Source of the DNA: Erwinia sp. E_sp_B01_1
Lineage (GTDB): Bacteria > Pseudomonadota > Gammaproteobacteria > Enterobacterales > Enterobacteriaceae
Length of the DNA: 64,000 bases
Assembly (NCBI RefSeq): GCF_036865545.1
Contig: NZ_CP142208.1
Location: 1,302,001-1,366,000 of the forward strand
Reading direction: 5' to 3'
The translations under genes and the position numbers were made by a program. Shown here piece by piece: positions 10,213-20,219 of the stretch. The notes below the pieces were generated by a model that did no database searches, was not told where the DNA came from, and saw nothing but the letters and a program-made list of their open reading frames with translations. How positions within the stretch are numbered: position 1 is the stretch's first letter; each line of letters begins with the position of its first letter.

Positions 10213-11352
10213 TCAGCCGACTGAATATGCCTGTTCCAGCATCAATCGCTGCTGTTCCTCGCTGTACGTTACCAGCGAATTTTTACTGTTAGACCGGGCC
10301 AGAATCCAACTGACTTCCTTCTCGCTCAGCGGCGGCGCATCATGCCAGAAAGGCGTGATGGCATTATCCTGCAACCAGTGAGCAAGCATGCGGGCTGGTG
10401 GCAGAGTAAAGCCCGGGAACAGCGCGGTGGCGAGATCGGCCATCAGAATCTGTTGCTGGCTCTCTTGCGTGTCATTCAACAGCGTCAGGAAGGGCAGAAG
10501 TAAGCGTCCGCAGACTTCGCCGTGGTGATAATCCTTGATGGCACCCAGTTCGCCCGCAATCCCGTGGATCACGCCCAGACCGGCCATGCTCAGGCTCAAT
10601 CCCCCCTGCCAGGAGGCGAACATCATCTGCTCGCGAGCGAGATCGCCCTGTTCATCATCACGGTTAAGGTGCGGCCAGGCGCTGATAAAAGCGCGCATAC
10701 CGCTCAACGCGGTCTGGCGGCTGAAGAAATTGCCTTTGCTGGAGAGATAAGCCTCAAACAGATGGGTAAACGCATCAATGGCGCAGCAGGCCAGCACATG
10801 ATCGGGCGCGCCACGCAGTAAATCAGGATCCAGAATCGTGGTCTGTGGCACGAAACTGGGGTGGCGCAGCGACGCTTTAACTTTGATACCGGTTTTATCC
10901 GTGACCACCGCATTCTGCGTGACTTCACTGCCGGTACCTGCGGTAGTGGGGATAGCGATCAACGGCAAGGTTTCACCTGTTACCGGCGTATCGCCCACTT
11001 TTTCAAGGTAGCGCAGGGTGTTAAGCGGATGCTGACTCATGGCGGCAAAGGCCTTAGCCGCATCCAGCACGCTGCCACCGCCAATGGCTACCACCCGGTG
11101 AACTTTGCCACGCCAGCGCGCTACCCAGCCATCAATCTCATCGGGCGAGGCTTCATGGCTGACAATCTCATGGCCTGCCAGCAGCGGCTCCACTTCTGCC
11201 TTCAGAGATGACCAGGCGGCACCCTGCAGAAAGGAACGACCACAAAACAGCAGGGTAGGCTGGGCCTCTTTCTTCAGCAGCGGCAGCAGTTCACGCAGGC
11301 TTCCACGGCCAAAAAAGGTATGACGGTTAGCAATCATCTGGCTGGTGCTCAT
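10213..11352 (-). CDS. Iron-containing alcohol dehydrogenase family protein
   Basis: The 379-residue protein has the group III (iron) alcohol dehydrogenase layout. The NAD(P)-binding GGGSVLDAAK motif is near residue 95. It is followed by PTTAGTGSEVT, then the metal site with Asp and His in AIDAFTHLFEAYLS, His in GVIHGIAGELG and His in KDYHHGEVCG. All expected iron ligands are visible. It should reduce an aldehyde or oxidise an alcohol in the cytosol; the substrate is unknown. Its C-terminal half is shorter than in AdhE-type enzymes. It reads toward the SDR gene at 9216-9992, and the two might form a pathway, which is inference from adjacency only. Confidence 0.85.
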   Translation of the reverse strand: MSTSQMIANRHTFFGRGSLRELLPLLKKEAQPTLLFCGRSFLQGAAWSSLKAEVEPLLAGHEIVSHEASPDEIDGWVARWRGKVHRVVAIGGGSVLDAAKAFAAMSQHPLNTLRYLEKVGDTPVTGETLPLIAIPTTAGTGSEVTQNAVVTDKTGIKVKASLRHPSFVPQTTILDPDLLRGAPDHVLACCAIDAFTHLFEAYLSSKGNFFSRQTALSGMRAFISAWPHLNRDDEQGDLAREQMMFASWQGGLSLSMAGLGVIHGIAGELGAIKDYHHGEVCGRLLLPFLTLLNDTQESQQQILMADLATALFPGFTLPPARMLAHWLQDNAITPFWHDAPPLSEKEVSWILARSNSKNSLVTYSEEQQRLMLEQAYSVG

Positions 11353-11417
11353 CGGGTTTTCCAGTAGGGTCAGAAAAGGAGCACTCAGGCTACCCTGCCT
11401 GGCCGGCAGGATAAAGA

Positions 11418-11789
11418 TCAGATTGCGCGGACAGGGCAGTTGAAGGTCACAACTTTATCCTGTGGCGCATTAACCACCATAAAGCGGGTATCAGAAAGGC
11501 GCATGGCCAGCCAGCCTTCAGGCGTGACCGCAGAGGGAACGTAAAGTCGCCGGTCGGCAGAGTGCAGAACACCGCTTTCCAGCTTCAGATCGGGCAGCGT
11601 GACGCTGAACGAGGCGTAGCGGTCGACAATTTTCCCTTCAACTTTGCTCAATGTTTTGCCGCCCAGAGTCTGTACCTCTCCCTGGCAGATCATACCCCGT
11701 TCACCGGACGAACAGGCAGTCAGCACAGCGAGAGCGATAATCAGAGGCAGGCTCAGAAGGCGGCCATGTGGGAATTCCTGCCAGCGCAT
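11418..11789 (-). CDS. Small putative lipoprotein of unknown function
   Basis: The product has 123 residues. A charged start (MRWQEFPHGR) is followed by a hydrophobic segment ending in the lipobox LTAC at about residues 23-26, so processing at Cys26 and lipid anchoring are expected. The mature part has two further cysteines (MICQGE and FNCPVRAI) that could form a disulfide, and beta-like sequence. I do not recognise the family. It lies 65 bp upstream of the iron alcohol dehydrogenase gene on the same strand but is probably independent of it. Confidence 0.65.
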   Translation of the reverse strand: MRWQEFPHGRLLSLPLIIALAVLTACSSGERGMICQGEVQTLGGKTLSKVEGKIVDRYASFSVTLPDLKLESGVLHSADRRLYVPSAVTPEGWLAMRLSDTRFMVVNAPQDKVVTFNCPVRAI

Positions 11790-12237
11790 AAAGCTTCCTT
11801 TTTATCAGAGTATTCACAGAGTATAGCGGGGAATAGATTACTTATGATTTGGCCTGAAACCCTGATGAATACAGGGTTAAACGGGCATCGTAGCGGCATT
11901 GTAAGCAATCCATTATCATTTTGTGGGGTATAACTGAATCAATTCAGCTAAACGCTTAACAACAGTTCGCAAACCGATTATTGAGTGCTACACTTCACGC
12001 CGATTTTGACACTTTCCCCTTATTCTCCGCATCTGAACAGCCGTTTTACTCGACTGATTGCGCTATTACCCTATTTTAAGTGGGGAGATTCGCGGGCAAG
12101 TTTCAAAACAGCTTGTATACTTTTGCAGCAGAGATGCGCGCGCTTTCGGCCACCACCAGGTGAACAGATTTTTTCCTGCTGACCAGATCCCGGCTGAAAG
12201 ACTTTGACGAACTGACCAAAAAAATCGAACCGATCCT
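11790..12237. other. Intergenic stretch with a possible coding remnant
   Basis: No intact gene is seen between the lipoprotein and pqqU. In the frame ending at the TGA at 12239-12241 the sequence translates as LKDFDELTKKIEPIL then stop, preceded (beyond a stop at about 12161) by LYTFAAEMRALSATTR. The composition looks coding, so this may be the decayed end of an older gene. The pqqU promoter must also lie here; no site was clear enough to mark. Confidence 0.3.
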
Positions 12238-14376
12238 GTGAATAACAAAACGTCTGCTTTTTTACTTACGCCGCTGATTTTACTCCAGCCTGCGGTGAGT
12301 TTTGCTGAACCTGCCTCCACGCAGAACAATGAAAGCTCGCTGCTGGTGGTTAAACAGCGTAGCGGGCTGTCGGAACTGGATACACCCGCCGCCGTCAGCG
12401 TAATAAGTGGCGATGATTTGCGTAGCAACAGCGCGCAGGTCAATCTCTCTGAAGGGCTGGGCAGCGTTCCGGGCCTGCAAATTCAGAACCGTCAGAACTA
12501 TGCGCAGGATCTACAGTTATCGGTTCGTGGCTTCGGCAGCCGCTCAATGTACGGCGTGCGCGGCGTGCGCGTCTATGTGGATGGCATTCCCGCCACCATG
12601 CCTGATGGCCAGGGGCAGACCTCCAATATTGATATCAACTCCATTGATAAAGTTGAAGTGCTGCGCGGCCCCTATTCAGCCCTCTACGGCAACGCCTCAG
12701 GCGGTGTGGTCAATATTGATACCCAGACCGGTAGCCAACCCACCACACTGACCGCCGGTACTTACTTCGGCAGCTTTGGCAGCTGGCGCAACAGCGTCAA
12801 AGCCAGCGGCGCAACCGGCGATGGCACCCACGCGGGCGACGTGAACTATACTGTTTCAGGTTCACGCTTTACTACGCACGGCTACCGGGATCACAGTGGC
12901 ACTCAGAAAAATCTGGGCAACGCAAAACTGGGCGTGCGCCTTGATGATGCCAGTACCCTGACGCTGATGTTCAACAGCGTCTCTGTGGATGCTAACGATC
13001 CGGGCGGCCTGACCCGCGCTGAATGGAAAGATAACCCCCGTCAGTCTCCTCGCGGTGACAGTTTCAATACCCGTAAGAGCCTGGATCAGACCCAGGTGGG
13101 CCTGCGTTATCAGCGTGAGATGAGTGACAACGACCAGCTGACGCTGACCACCTGGCATGGCGAGCGCCACACCACGCAATATCAGTCTATCCCTGTGGCT
13201 CCTCAACTGAAGCCAGCTTATCCGGGTGGCGTGATAGTGCTGGAGAGAAAATATTCCGGTGTGGATACCCGTTGGAAGCACCAGGATCAGATCGGTTCAG
13301 TGCCGTTCAGCGTCATTGGTGGCCTTGATTACGAAACCATGACCGAGCGCCGTCAGGGGTTTGAAAACTATAATCTCGTGAACGGCGTGCCGGAGTTTGG
13401 CGAGAAGGGCAGCCAGCGTCGCAATGAAAAAAATGTGATGTGGAATCTCGACCCTTACCTGCAAACCAGCTGGGATCTGACGCCAAAATGGACGCTGGAT
13501 GCGGGTGTGCGTTACAGCACGGTAAGCTTTGATTCTGAGGATTATTACGTCACCACCGGCAACGGCGATGACAGCGGCAGCAAGCGCTATCACAAGCTGT
13601 TGCCAATGGGCTCACTGAATTATGCGGTCACCGATGCCTGGAACCTCTACTTCTCCGCCGGTCGCGGATTTGAGACGCCCACCATCAATGAACTCTCTTA
13701 CCGCTCCGTGGATGGCAGTACCACCGGCCTGAATCTGGGGCTGAAGCCCTCGACCAGCGATACCTTTGAACTGGGCAGCAAAACCCGCATTGGCTATGGC
13801 CTGTTAACCGCAGCGGTGTTCCAGACCAACACCGATAACGAGCTGGTGGTCGCCAACAGCAGCAATGGCCGCTCGGTCTACAAGAATGCCGGTAAAACCC
13901 GCCGTCGTGGCGTGGAAATGTCCTTTGACCAGCAGTTCGCTGAAAACTGGCAGATGAAGATGGCCTGGACCTATCTCGATGCCACTTACCGTAATGAAAC
14001 CTGCGATGACAGCGGCAGTTGTACTCCTTCAGGCAACCGACTGCCGGGCGTGGCAAAAAATATGGGCTACGCTTCACTCGCCTGGGCGCCAGAACAGGGC
14101 TGGCATGCGGGCGCGGATATCCGCTATATGGGCAGTATTCAGGCTGACGATGAAAATGACGCCAAAGCGCCTTCCTATACGGTGGTTGGGCTGAATACGG
14201 GCTATAAATTTGGCTGGGAGAAGTGGTCGCTCGACCTGTTCAGCCGCGTGGATAACCTGTTCGACAAAGCCTACGTTGGCTCAGTGATTGTCAACGAAGG
14301 AAATGGCCGGTATTACGAGCCGGCACCGGGACGTAACTACGGCGTGGGCGCCACGTTGTCTTACTCGTTCCTGTAG
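12238..14376 (+). CDS. pqqU: TonB-dependent receptor for pyrroloquinoline quinone (PqqU/YncD)
   Basis: The outer-membrane receptor has 712 residues including a signal peptide ending near SFAEP. The plug contains ELDTPAAVSV, then PGLQIQNRQNYAQDLQL, VRGFGSRSMYGVRG and DGIPATMPDGQGQTSNID, and the last strand is ...NYGVGATLSYSFL. These match E. coli YncD over long stretches as I recall that protein, including GGLTRAEWKDNP and FDKAYVGSVIVNE. YncD has been shown to import PQQ and renamed PqqU. A PQQ-dependent glucose dehydrogenase follows directly, which supports the assignment. The start is GTG at 12238. Energy would come from TonB-ExbB-ExbD. Confidence 0.9.
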   Translation: MNNKTSAFLLTPLILLQPAVSFAEPASTQNNESSLLVVKQRSGLSELDTPAAVSVISGDDLRSNSAQVNLSEGLGSVPGLQIQNRQNYAQDLQLSVRGFGSRSMYGVRGVRVYVDGIPATMPDGQGQTSNIDINSIDKVEVLRGPYSALYGNASGGVVNIDTQTGSQPTTLTAGTYFGSFGSWRNSVKASGATGDGTHAGDVNYTVSGSRFTTHGYRDHSGTQKNLGNAKLGVRLDDASTLTLMFNSVSVDANDPGGLTRAEWKDNPRQSPRGDSFNTRKSLDQTQVGLRYQREMSDNDQLTLTTWHGERHTTQYQSIPVAPQLKPAYPGGVIVLERKYSGVDTRWKHQDQIGSVPFSVIGGLDYETMTERRQGFENYNLVNGVPEFGEKGSQRRNEKNVMWNLDPYLQTSWDLTPKWTLDAGVRYSTVSFDSEDYYVTTGNGDDSGSKRYHKLLPMGSLNYAVTDAWNLYFSAGRGFETPTINELSYRSVDGSTTGLNLGLKPSTSDTFELGSKTRIGYGLLTAAVFQTNTDNELVVANSSNGRSVYKNAGKTRRRGVEMSFDQQFAENWQMKMAWTYLDATYRNETCDDSGSCTPSGNRLPGVAKNMGYASLAWAPEQGWHAGADIRYMGSIQADDENDAKAPSYTVVGLNTGYKFGWEKWSLDLFSRVDNLFDKAYVGSVIVNEGNGRYYEPAPGRNYGVGATLSYSFL

Positions 14377-14523
14377 TAAAGAATCCAGACAGCCGGCCGG
14401 TTAGCGTGAGCTAAGCGGCAGGTTCAAAACACCGGGATGGATAATAAGCACGAATCCGAGTGTTTTTTGCGATTTAGCATACGATCTAAATCGAAGACGT
14501 TAAATTTTGGTAAGGTCCATACT

Positions 14524-16914
14524 ATGCAAAGTAAAGCACCGTTATCACGGATCCTCGTGATTCTTACGGCTGTGTTTGCCGTCCTCAGCGGGTTGTACCT
14601 GCTGGTTGGCGGTATCTGGCTGGCTAAACTGGGTGGCTCGTTCTATTACATCATCGCGGGTGTGATTGAGCTGGTTGTTGCCTGGCTGCTGTTCCGTCGC
14701 CGCTCTTCAGCACTGCTGTTGTATGCGGTATTCCTGCTGGCGACGCTGATCTGGTCGTTGTGGGAAGTCGGGTCCGATTTCTGGGCACTGACGCCGCGTC
14801 TTGACGTCACCTTCTTCCTCGGCCTGTGGCTGGTTCTGCCGTTTGTTTACCGTGGCCTGAGCCAGGGTAAATTTGCCCGTGGCGCGCTGAGCCTGGTGCT
14901 GGTGGTGACTGTGATCGCCCTGGCTTATTCAGTGTTCAACGATCCGCAGGAAATCAACGGCTCTCTCAGCCCGGAGCAAGCCGCTAACGTTGAGAAGTCT
15001 GGTGACGGCATTGCTGCCGGTGACTGGCCTGCTTATGGTCGCGATCAGGCGGGTACCCGCTACTCGCCGCTGAAGCAGATCAACGACAAGAACGTGGGTC
15101 AGCTGAAAGAGGCATGGACCTTCCGTACTGGTGACATGAAGCGCCCAACCGATCCAGGCGAGCTGACTGATGAAGTCACCCCGATCAAAATCGGCGATTC
15201 CCTCTACCTGTGTACCCCACACCAGATCCTGTTTGCTCTGGATGCGGCTACCGGTAAAGAGAAGTGGAAATTTGATCCGCAGTTAAAAGCCGATCCTTCT
15301 TTCCAGCACGTAACCTGTCGTGGTGTTTCTTACTACCAGACTCCGGACGTGGCTTCACTGCCTGCCGGGACTAAACCGCAACTGTGCGCGCGTCGCATCA
15401 TCCTGCCGGTTAACGATGGTCACCTGTATGCCCTGGATGCAGAATCTGGCGCGCTGTGCCCGGAATTTGGCGAAAACGGCAAGCTGAACCTTCAGCAGAA
15501 CATGCCTAACGCCCGTGCCGGTGCTTACGAGCCAACTTCACCGCCAGTGATTACCGATAAAGTGATTGTGGTTGCCGGTGCGGTAACGGATAACTACTCG
15601 ACTAAAGAGCCTTCCGGCGTGATCCGTGGTTTCGATGTCAACAGCGGTAAACTGCTGTGGGCCTTCGATACCGGCGCTAAAGACCCTAACGTCCTGCCAG
15701 AAGCCGATCAGCACTATGTGGCTAACTCACCTAACTCGTGGGCACCTGCGGCTTACGACGCTAAGCTGGATCTGGTTTACCTGCCAATCGGTGTGGCAAC
15801 GCCTGATATCTGGGGCGGCAACCGTACCCCGGAAATGGAGCGTTTCGCTTCCGGCCTGCTGGCACTGAACGCCACGACCGGTAAGCTGGCCTGGTTCTAC
15901 CAGACCGTGCATCACGATCTGTGGGATATGGACGTACCGGCTCAGCCTACTCTGGCTGATATCGACGACAAAAATGGCAACAAAGTCCCTGTGATTTATG
16001 TTCCGGCGAAAACCGGTAACATCTTTGTGCTGGATCGTCGTACCGGTAAAGAAGTGGTTCCTGCTCCGGAAACTCCGGTACCACAGGGCCCGGCTAAAGG
16101 CGACCGTCTGTCTCCTACCCAGCCGTACTCTGAGCTGACTTACCGTCCGAAGAAAAACCTGTCCGGCGCAGATATGTGGGGCGCTACCATCTACGACCAG
16201 CTGATTTGTCGTGTGATGTTCCACAGCATGCGTTACGAAGGCCCGTTCACCCCGCCATCTGAGCAGGGTACGCTGGTGTTCCCGGGTAACCTGGGGATGT
16301 TCGAGTGGGGCGGTATCTCGGTGAACACCGATCGTCAGATCGCCGTGTCTAACCCGATGGCTCTGCCGTTTGTTTCCAAACTGATCCCACGCGGTCCGGG
16401 CAACCCACTGTGGCCGGATGAGAATGCCAAAGGCGGCAGCGGTTCAGAAACTGGCGTTCAGCCACAGTATGGCGTGCCATACGGTGTGACCCTGAACCCG
16501 TTCCTGTCTCCACTGGGCTTCCCTTGTAAGCAACCAGCCTGGGGCTATGTCTCTGCGGTTGATCTGAAAACTAACGATATCGTGTGGAAAAAACGCATCG
16601 GTACCGTGCGTGACAGCTCACCAATCCCACTGCCGTTCAAGATGGGTATGCCTATGCTGGGCGGTCCTATCTCTACCGCGGGTAACGTGATGTTTATCGG
16701 CGCTACCGCAGATAACTATCTGCGTGCGTTCAACGTTACCAACGGCGATCAACTGTGGGAAGCGCGTCTGCCAGCGGGCGGCCAGGCTACGCCAATGACC
16801 TATGAAGTGAACGGCAAGCAGTATGTGCTGATCGCGGCTGGTGGTCATGGCTCCTTCGGCACCAAGCTGGGCGACTACATCGTTGCCTATGCATTGCCGG
16901 ATAATGCTAAGTAA
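14524..16914 (+). CDS. gcd: Membrane-bound PQQ-dependent glucose dehydrogenase
   Basis: Oxidises D-glucose to gluconolactone on the periplasmic face and passes electrons to ubiquinone. The 796 residues from ATG 14524 (MQSKAPLSRILV) equal the length of E. coli Gcd as I recall it; an upstream in-frame ATG at 14437 would add 29 unconserved residues. Residues 1-150 hold five membrane helices. The rest is an eight-bladed PQQ propeller with DWPAYGRDQAGTRYSPL, HHDLWDMDVPAQP (active-site aspartate) and VPAKTGNIFVLDR (PQQ-contacting lysine). It lies 147 bp after pqqU on the same strand, linking cofactor uptake and use. PQQ synthesis genes are not in the window. An intrinsic terminator follows. Confidence 0.95.
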   Translation: MQSKAPLSRILVILTAVFAVLSGLYLLVGGIWLAKLGGSFYYIIAGVIELVVAWLLFRRRSSALLLYAVFLLATLIWSLWEVGSDFWALTPRLDVTFFLGLWLVLPFVYRGLSQGKFARGALSLVLVVTVIALAYSVFNDPQEINGSLSPEQAANVEKSGDGIAAGDWPAYGRDQAGTRYSPLKQINDKNVGQLKEAWTFRTGDMKRPTDPGELTDEVTPIKIGDSLYLCTPHQILFALDAATGKEKWKFDPQLKADPSFQHVTCRGVSYYQTPDVASLPAGTKPQLCARRIILPVNDGHLYALDAESGALCPEFGENGKLNLQQNMPNARAGAYEPTSPPVITDKVIVVAGAVTDNYSTKEPSGVIRGFDVNSGKLLWAFDTGAKDPNVLPEADQHYVANSPNSWAPAAYDAKLDLVYLPIGVATPDIWGGNRTPEMERFASGLLALNATTGKLAWFYQTVHHDLWDMDVPAQPTLADIDDKNGNKVPVIYVPAKTGNIFVLDRRTGKEVVPAPETPVPQGPAKGDRLSPTQPYSELTYRPKKNLSGADMWGATIYDQLICRVMFHSMRYEGPFTPPSEQGTLVFPGNLGMFEWGGISVNTDRQIAVSNPMALPFVSKLIPRGPGNPLWPDENAKGGSGSETGVQPQYGVPYGVTLNPFLSPLGFPCKQPAWGYVSAVDLKTNDIVWKKRIGTVRDSSPIPLPFKMGMPMLGGPISTAGNVMFIGATADNYLRAFNVTNGDQLWEARLPAGGQATPMTYEVNGKQYVLIAAGGHGSFGTKLGDYIVAYALPDNAK

Positions 16915-16966
16915 GTCGTAACGTCAGACCCTGAGGCTGGGTTATTCCGGCCTCAGACTGGAAAAA

Positions 16967-16997
16967 GGACAACCGTTTTGGCGGTTGTCCTTTTTTT
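16967..16997 (+). terminator. Intrinsic terminator of gcd
   Basis: GGACAACCG pairs with CGGTTGTCC around TTTTGG, followed by seven T and preceded by a run of A. It lies about 50 bp after the gcd stop. Confidence 0.9.
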
Positions 16998-17153
16998 ATG
17001 GCTGAAAGCGGAAGAGGGCGGGTTGTCTGAATATGCAGGTGGCAGGTTCAGGAAGAGTAAGCAGGCAGGGGGCAGGCAACGGACAACTAGTCGGGATTTG
17101 CTGCCTTTGAAGCGGTATCATTGCGTTGTTAAAATTGACTCAGGCTAATCACA

Positions 17154-17822
17154 ATGTCGCAAACTTCTCTCCTGCTGGATGTGCAGGATGTGGGCTATGC
17201 CCGGGATGGCACCAGGCTGTTATCACCCGTTTCACTTCAGCTACATCAGGGTGAATTTATGCTTCTTACCGGCCCCTCCGGCAGTGGTAAAAGCACTTTG
17301 CTGAAGATCCTTGCTTCTCTGCTCGACCCTACGCAGGGCGAGATTTTTTACAGAGGCAAGGCTGTCAGCCAATGTAAACCCGAAACGTATCGCCAGCAGG
17401 TTTCTTATTGCTATCAGACCCCTGTCCTGTTTGGTGAGACGGTATATAACAACCTGGCGCTGCCGTGGCTAATCCGCCAGAAAAAAGTCGATCGCGAAGT
17501 GCTCATTAGCTGGCTGAAAAAAGTCAATCTGGCTGCCGATATGCTGGATAAAAACATCGTGCAGCTTTCGGGCGGTGAAAAACAGCGGGTGGCGCTGCTG
17601 CGCAATCTGCAATTCCTGCCGGAGGTACTGTTACTGGATGAGATCACCAGCGCACTGGATGAAGAGAATAAGCAGGCCATCAAATTGTTGATCGAAGATT
17701 TGGTCGTGGAGAAGGGCGTTGCGGCGATCTGGATTAGCCACGATAAAGCTGAAATTAATCAGGCACAGAGAGTATTAACGCTGGTGTCGGCACAGGGAAA
17801 GGATACTCATGAATCAGCATAA
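17154..17822 (+). CDS. fetA: ABC transporter ATP-binding protein FetA (YbbL)
   Basis: The ABC ATPase has 222 residues, with Walker [10 protein letters not shown] near residue 40, signature LSGGEKQR near residue 140, Walker B VLLLDEITSALD, and the H-loop in IWISHDK. It overlaps the next gene by 14 bp, and that gene encodes a FetB/YbbM-type permease. In E. coli FetA-FetB is an iron exporter that helps survival under oxidative stress. There is no periplasmic binding protein, which agrees with export. It is probably one operon starting just upstream of 17154. Confidence 0.88.
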   Translation: MSQTSLLLDVQDVGYARDGTRLLSPVSLQLHQGEFMLLTGPSGSGKSTLLKILASLLDPTQGEIFYRGKAVSQCKPETYRQQVSYCYQTPVLFGETVYNNLALPWLIRQKKVDREVLISWLKKVNLAADMLDKNIVQLSGGEKQRVALLRNLQFLPEVLLLDEITSALDEENKQAIKLLIEDLVVEKGVAAIWISHDKAEINQAQRVLTLVSAQGKDTHESA

Positions 17823-18567
17823 CATCACCAATGAATCGCTGGGGCTGGCGCTGATTCTGGTGCTGATTGCCCTGTTTGTCAGCCGCAAAGAGAAGCTGGG
17901 GCTGGAAAAAGAGATTGTCTGGAGCGTCTCGCGTGCCATTGTACAGCTGATTATTGTCGGCTACGTGCTCAAGTATATATTTGATCTTAATAACGCCTGG
18001 CTGACGGTACTGATGGTGTTGTTTATCTGCGTCAACGCAGCGCTGAATGCCCGTAAACGCAGCAAAAACATTGGCAATGCCTTCGTGCTCTCCTTTATCG
18101 CCATCGCTTCCAGCACCACGCTGACGCTGGTGATTCTGGTGCTGAGCGGGGCAATTGAATTTATGCCGATGCAGGTCATCCCCATTTCCGGGATGATCGC
18201 AGGCAATGCGATGGTGGCGGTGGGGTTGTGTTACAGCAATCTGAATCAGCGTTTTGCCGATAATCGTCAGCAGGTTCAGGAGATGTTGAGCCTGGGCGCA
18301 TCGGTGAAAACCGCCTCCGGCCCGCTGGTTCGGGCCAGTATACGCGCCGCGATGATCCCCACGGTAGATGCAGCAAAAACAGTGGGACTGGTCAGCCTGC
18401 CAGGCATGATGTCCGGGCTGATATTCGCCGGTATCGATCCGGTAAAAGCGATTAAATATCAGATTATGGTCACCTTTATGCTGCTCGGCACCGCCAGTAT
18501 CTCGACCATCATCGCCGGGTATCTGGCCTTCAAACGTTTCTTTAACGCCCGTGCACAGCTCAGGTAA
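17809..18567 (+). CDS. fetB: Iron export permease FetB (YbbM)
   Basis: The polytopic inner-membrane protein has 252 residues and about six or seven helices. It carries the UPF0014/YbbM-type core GMIAGNAMVAVGLCYSNLNQRFADNRQQVQEML and LPGMMSGLIFAGIDPVKAIKYQIMV. It is translationally coupled to fetA (14-bp overlap), so the two should form the transporter. The known role in E. coli is iron efflux under peroxide stress; the same role here is inferred from family and gene pairing. Confidence 0.88.
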   Translation: MNQHNITNESLGLALILVLIALFVSRKEKLGLEKEIVWSVSRAIVQLIIVGYVLKYIFDLNNAWLTVLMVLFICVNAALNARKRSKNIGNAFVLSFIAIASSTTLTLVILVLSGAIEFMPMQVIPISGMIAGNAMVAVGLCYSNLNQRFADNRQQVQEMLSLGASVKTASGPLVRASIRAAMIPTVDAAKTVGLVSLPGMMSGLIFAGIDPVKAIKYQIMVTFMLLGTASISTIIAGYLAFKRFFNARAQLR

Positions 18568-18692
18568 TTACCTGACTGCAAGGACAAAGAGGTCGGGGAA
18601 GTGAGCTGAACATAGAGTCGCCGTGAACCCTCTCCGGAGGCTCTGCCCACGCTTGATGCTGCGGGAGCTTTGCTTATCAGCTCACTTTAATA

Positions 18693-20033
18693 TCAGAAAT
18701 TAATGTTCGCGCTGATGCCGCCTACGAACGCGTCTTTCACTTCGCTAACCGCACCCGGTGAGGCTACGTATTGCAGGTTTGGTCGCAGTTTCAGCCAGTT
18801 GGTCACCTGGGCGTTATAGTAAATCTCATAGTTGTATTCAGAGCCGCTCTGAATCGGCAGATAGGTCGGGTTGTCATAATCGTTTACGCCATTCTCCCGG
18901 TTTGTCTCACGCAGCATATTGCCGTAATCATCATTCACATGGATACGGGCGGCACCTACCCCAATCTCATCTTTTGGACGGGCATCAAACGGCCCTTTCC
19001 AGGTAAAGGAGATTGACTGATAGTTGTCTGTTTTCGAGGTTTTGTGATCGTTCATCACCGCCTGTACGGTAACTCCCAGCCCACGCTGATTATCGCCATC
19101 CATTGAGGTCAGCTGTTGTTGCAGCAGCAGGTAGCCGCCGTAAGAGTGATTTTGCTCGCCATACTGCCCGTTGCTGTAGGAGCTGTAGTTATCTCCTTTA
19201 ACCGAGGAGTAATACATACCGATGCGGTAATTGCCCGGCAGCTTGTCAGCCCCCAGAGCAGGTTTCCAGCCCAGCTCTACAGGGACCATATTCCCAAGCG
19301 TTGGGCTGGCATCCAGACGGAACCCGTTGCCGGTGTCATAATTCGACGGCGTCTGGTTATAGAAGCCTACCTAGAAAAACAGTTCAGGGGTGAAATTAAA
19401 CTTCACTCGTCCGCCCCACTGGGATACCGGCCAGTTATACCAGCGGTCTCCGCGCCAGTTACCTGCCTGACCGCTACCGAACGCCAGGTTCTGGAAATTG
19501 CTGTCAAAGGAGCCAAAATCTTCTCCAACGGTGACACGACCCGCTTTTACTTCAACAGCATTATCGAAGAAACCTTTATTCAGCCAGAACTGGGTCAGAC
19601 GCCAGGTTTGCCCGCGACCCCAGACCTCCTGTACTGAGGAGAGCCCCCCTGAACGCGGATCGTTGATGTACTGCGTTAAATCCTGACCGTTACGGCTGGT
19701 GATGGTCGCCTGAAACTGCGTGTCTTTCCAGTTCAGCAGCTTATCCAAATCCAGGGTGGTGCCAAATCCCCACTGGTCGGTATAGCGCGCACTGGTCGAC
19801 TGATGATAGCCACCGGAAAAATTACTGGCCGACTCCATGGTGTAGTTGACCTGGAAATCCACGCCTTGCTCTTTTAACTGGCTGCGGCTGCCTTCCCAGT
19901 CGCCAAATGCGTAGGGCGAGTCGACGCTTAGCGGCGCAAAATCAGCCATTGCGGAGCCGGAAGCCAGCAGCAGAGCCACACCACAGAAAACCGCCGACTT
20001 TTTCAGCGGGGTTTGCGGACATTTGCTTTTCAT
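18693..20033 (-). pseudogene. OprB-family carbohydrate porin interrupted by an amber codon
   Basis: Both parts are in one frame: residues 1-220 from ATG 20033, a TAG at 19371-19373, then uninterrupted sequence to 18693, about 446 codons in all. Features of outer-membrane OprB porins are a signal peptide ending SGSAMADFAPL, YAFGDWEGSRSQLKEQGVDFQ, GRVTVGEDFGSF and the closing strand GISANINF. Around the stop the sequence reads TPELFF-stop-VGFYNQTPSNYDTGNG; family members usually have glutamine there, so a CAG to TAG transition explains it. The protein would passively admit sugars such as glucose, which would feed Gcd. An AT-rich operator lies upstream. It may be silenced, suppressed by an amber tRNA, or a sequencing error. 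Confidence 0.82.
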
Positions 20034-20219
20034 TGTGGAACACCTTTTATACAGGAATAACGGTCCCGGTGTTTACCGGGCAGGGAAGGTTTTGGCCGAC
20101 CGTATCTGTGGAGCATTATCCTTTACCCTGAGCAAGCTGGTGGTGGGAAGTGCTGACATAACGCGGATGTGCTGGCCTTAACTGCCAGAATGAAAGCATT
20201 AATCAGGCACCATTATTTT

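Noticed and set aside
11985..12182. 65-codon frame upstream of pqqU
   Set aside because: No coding character; the more gene-like remnant is in a different frame.
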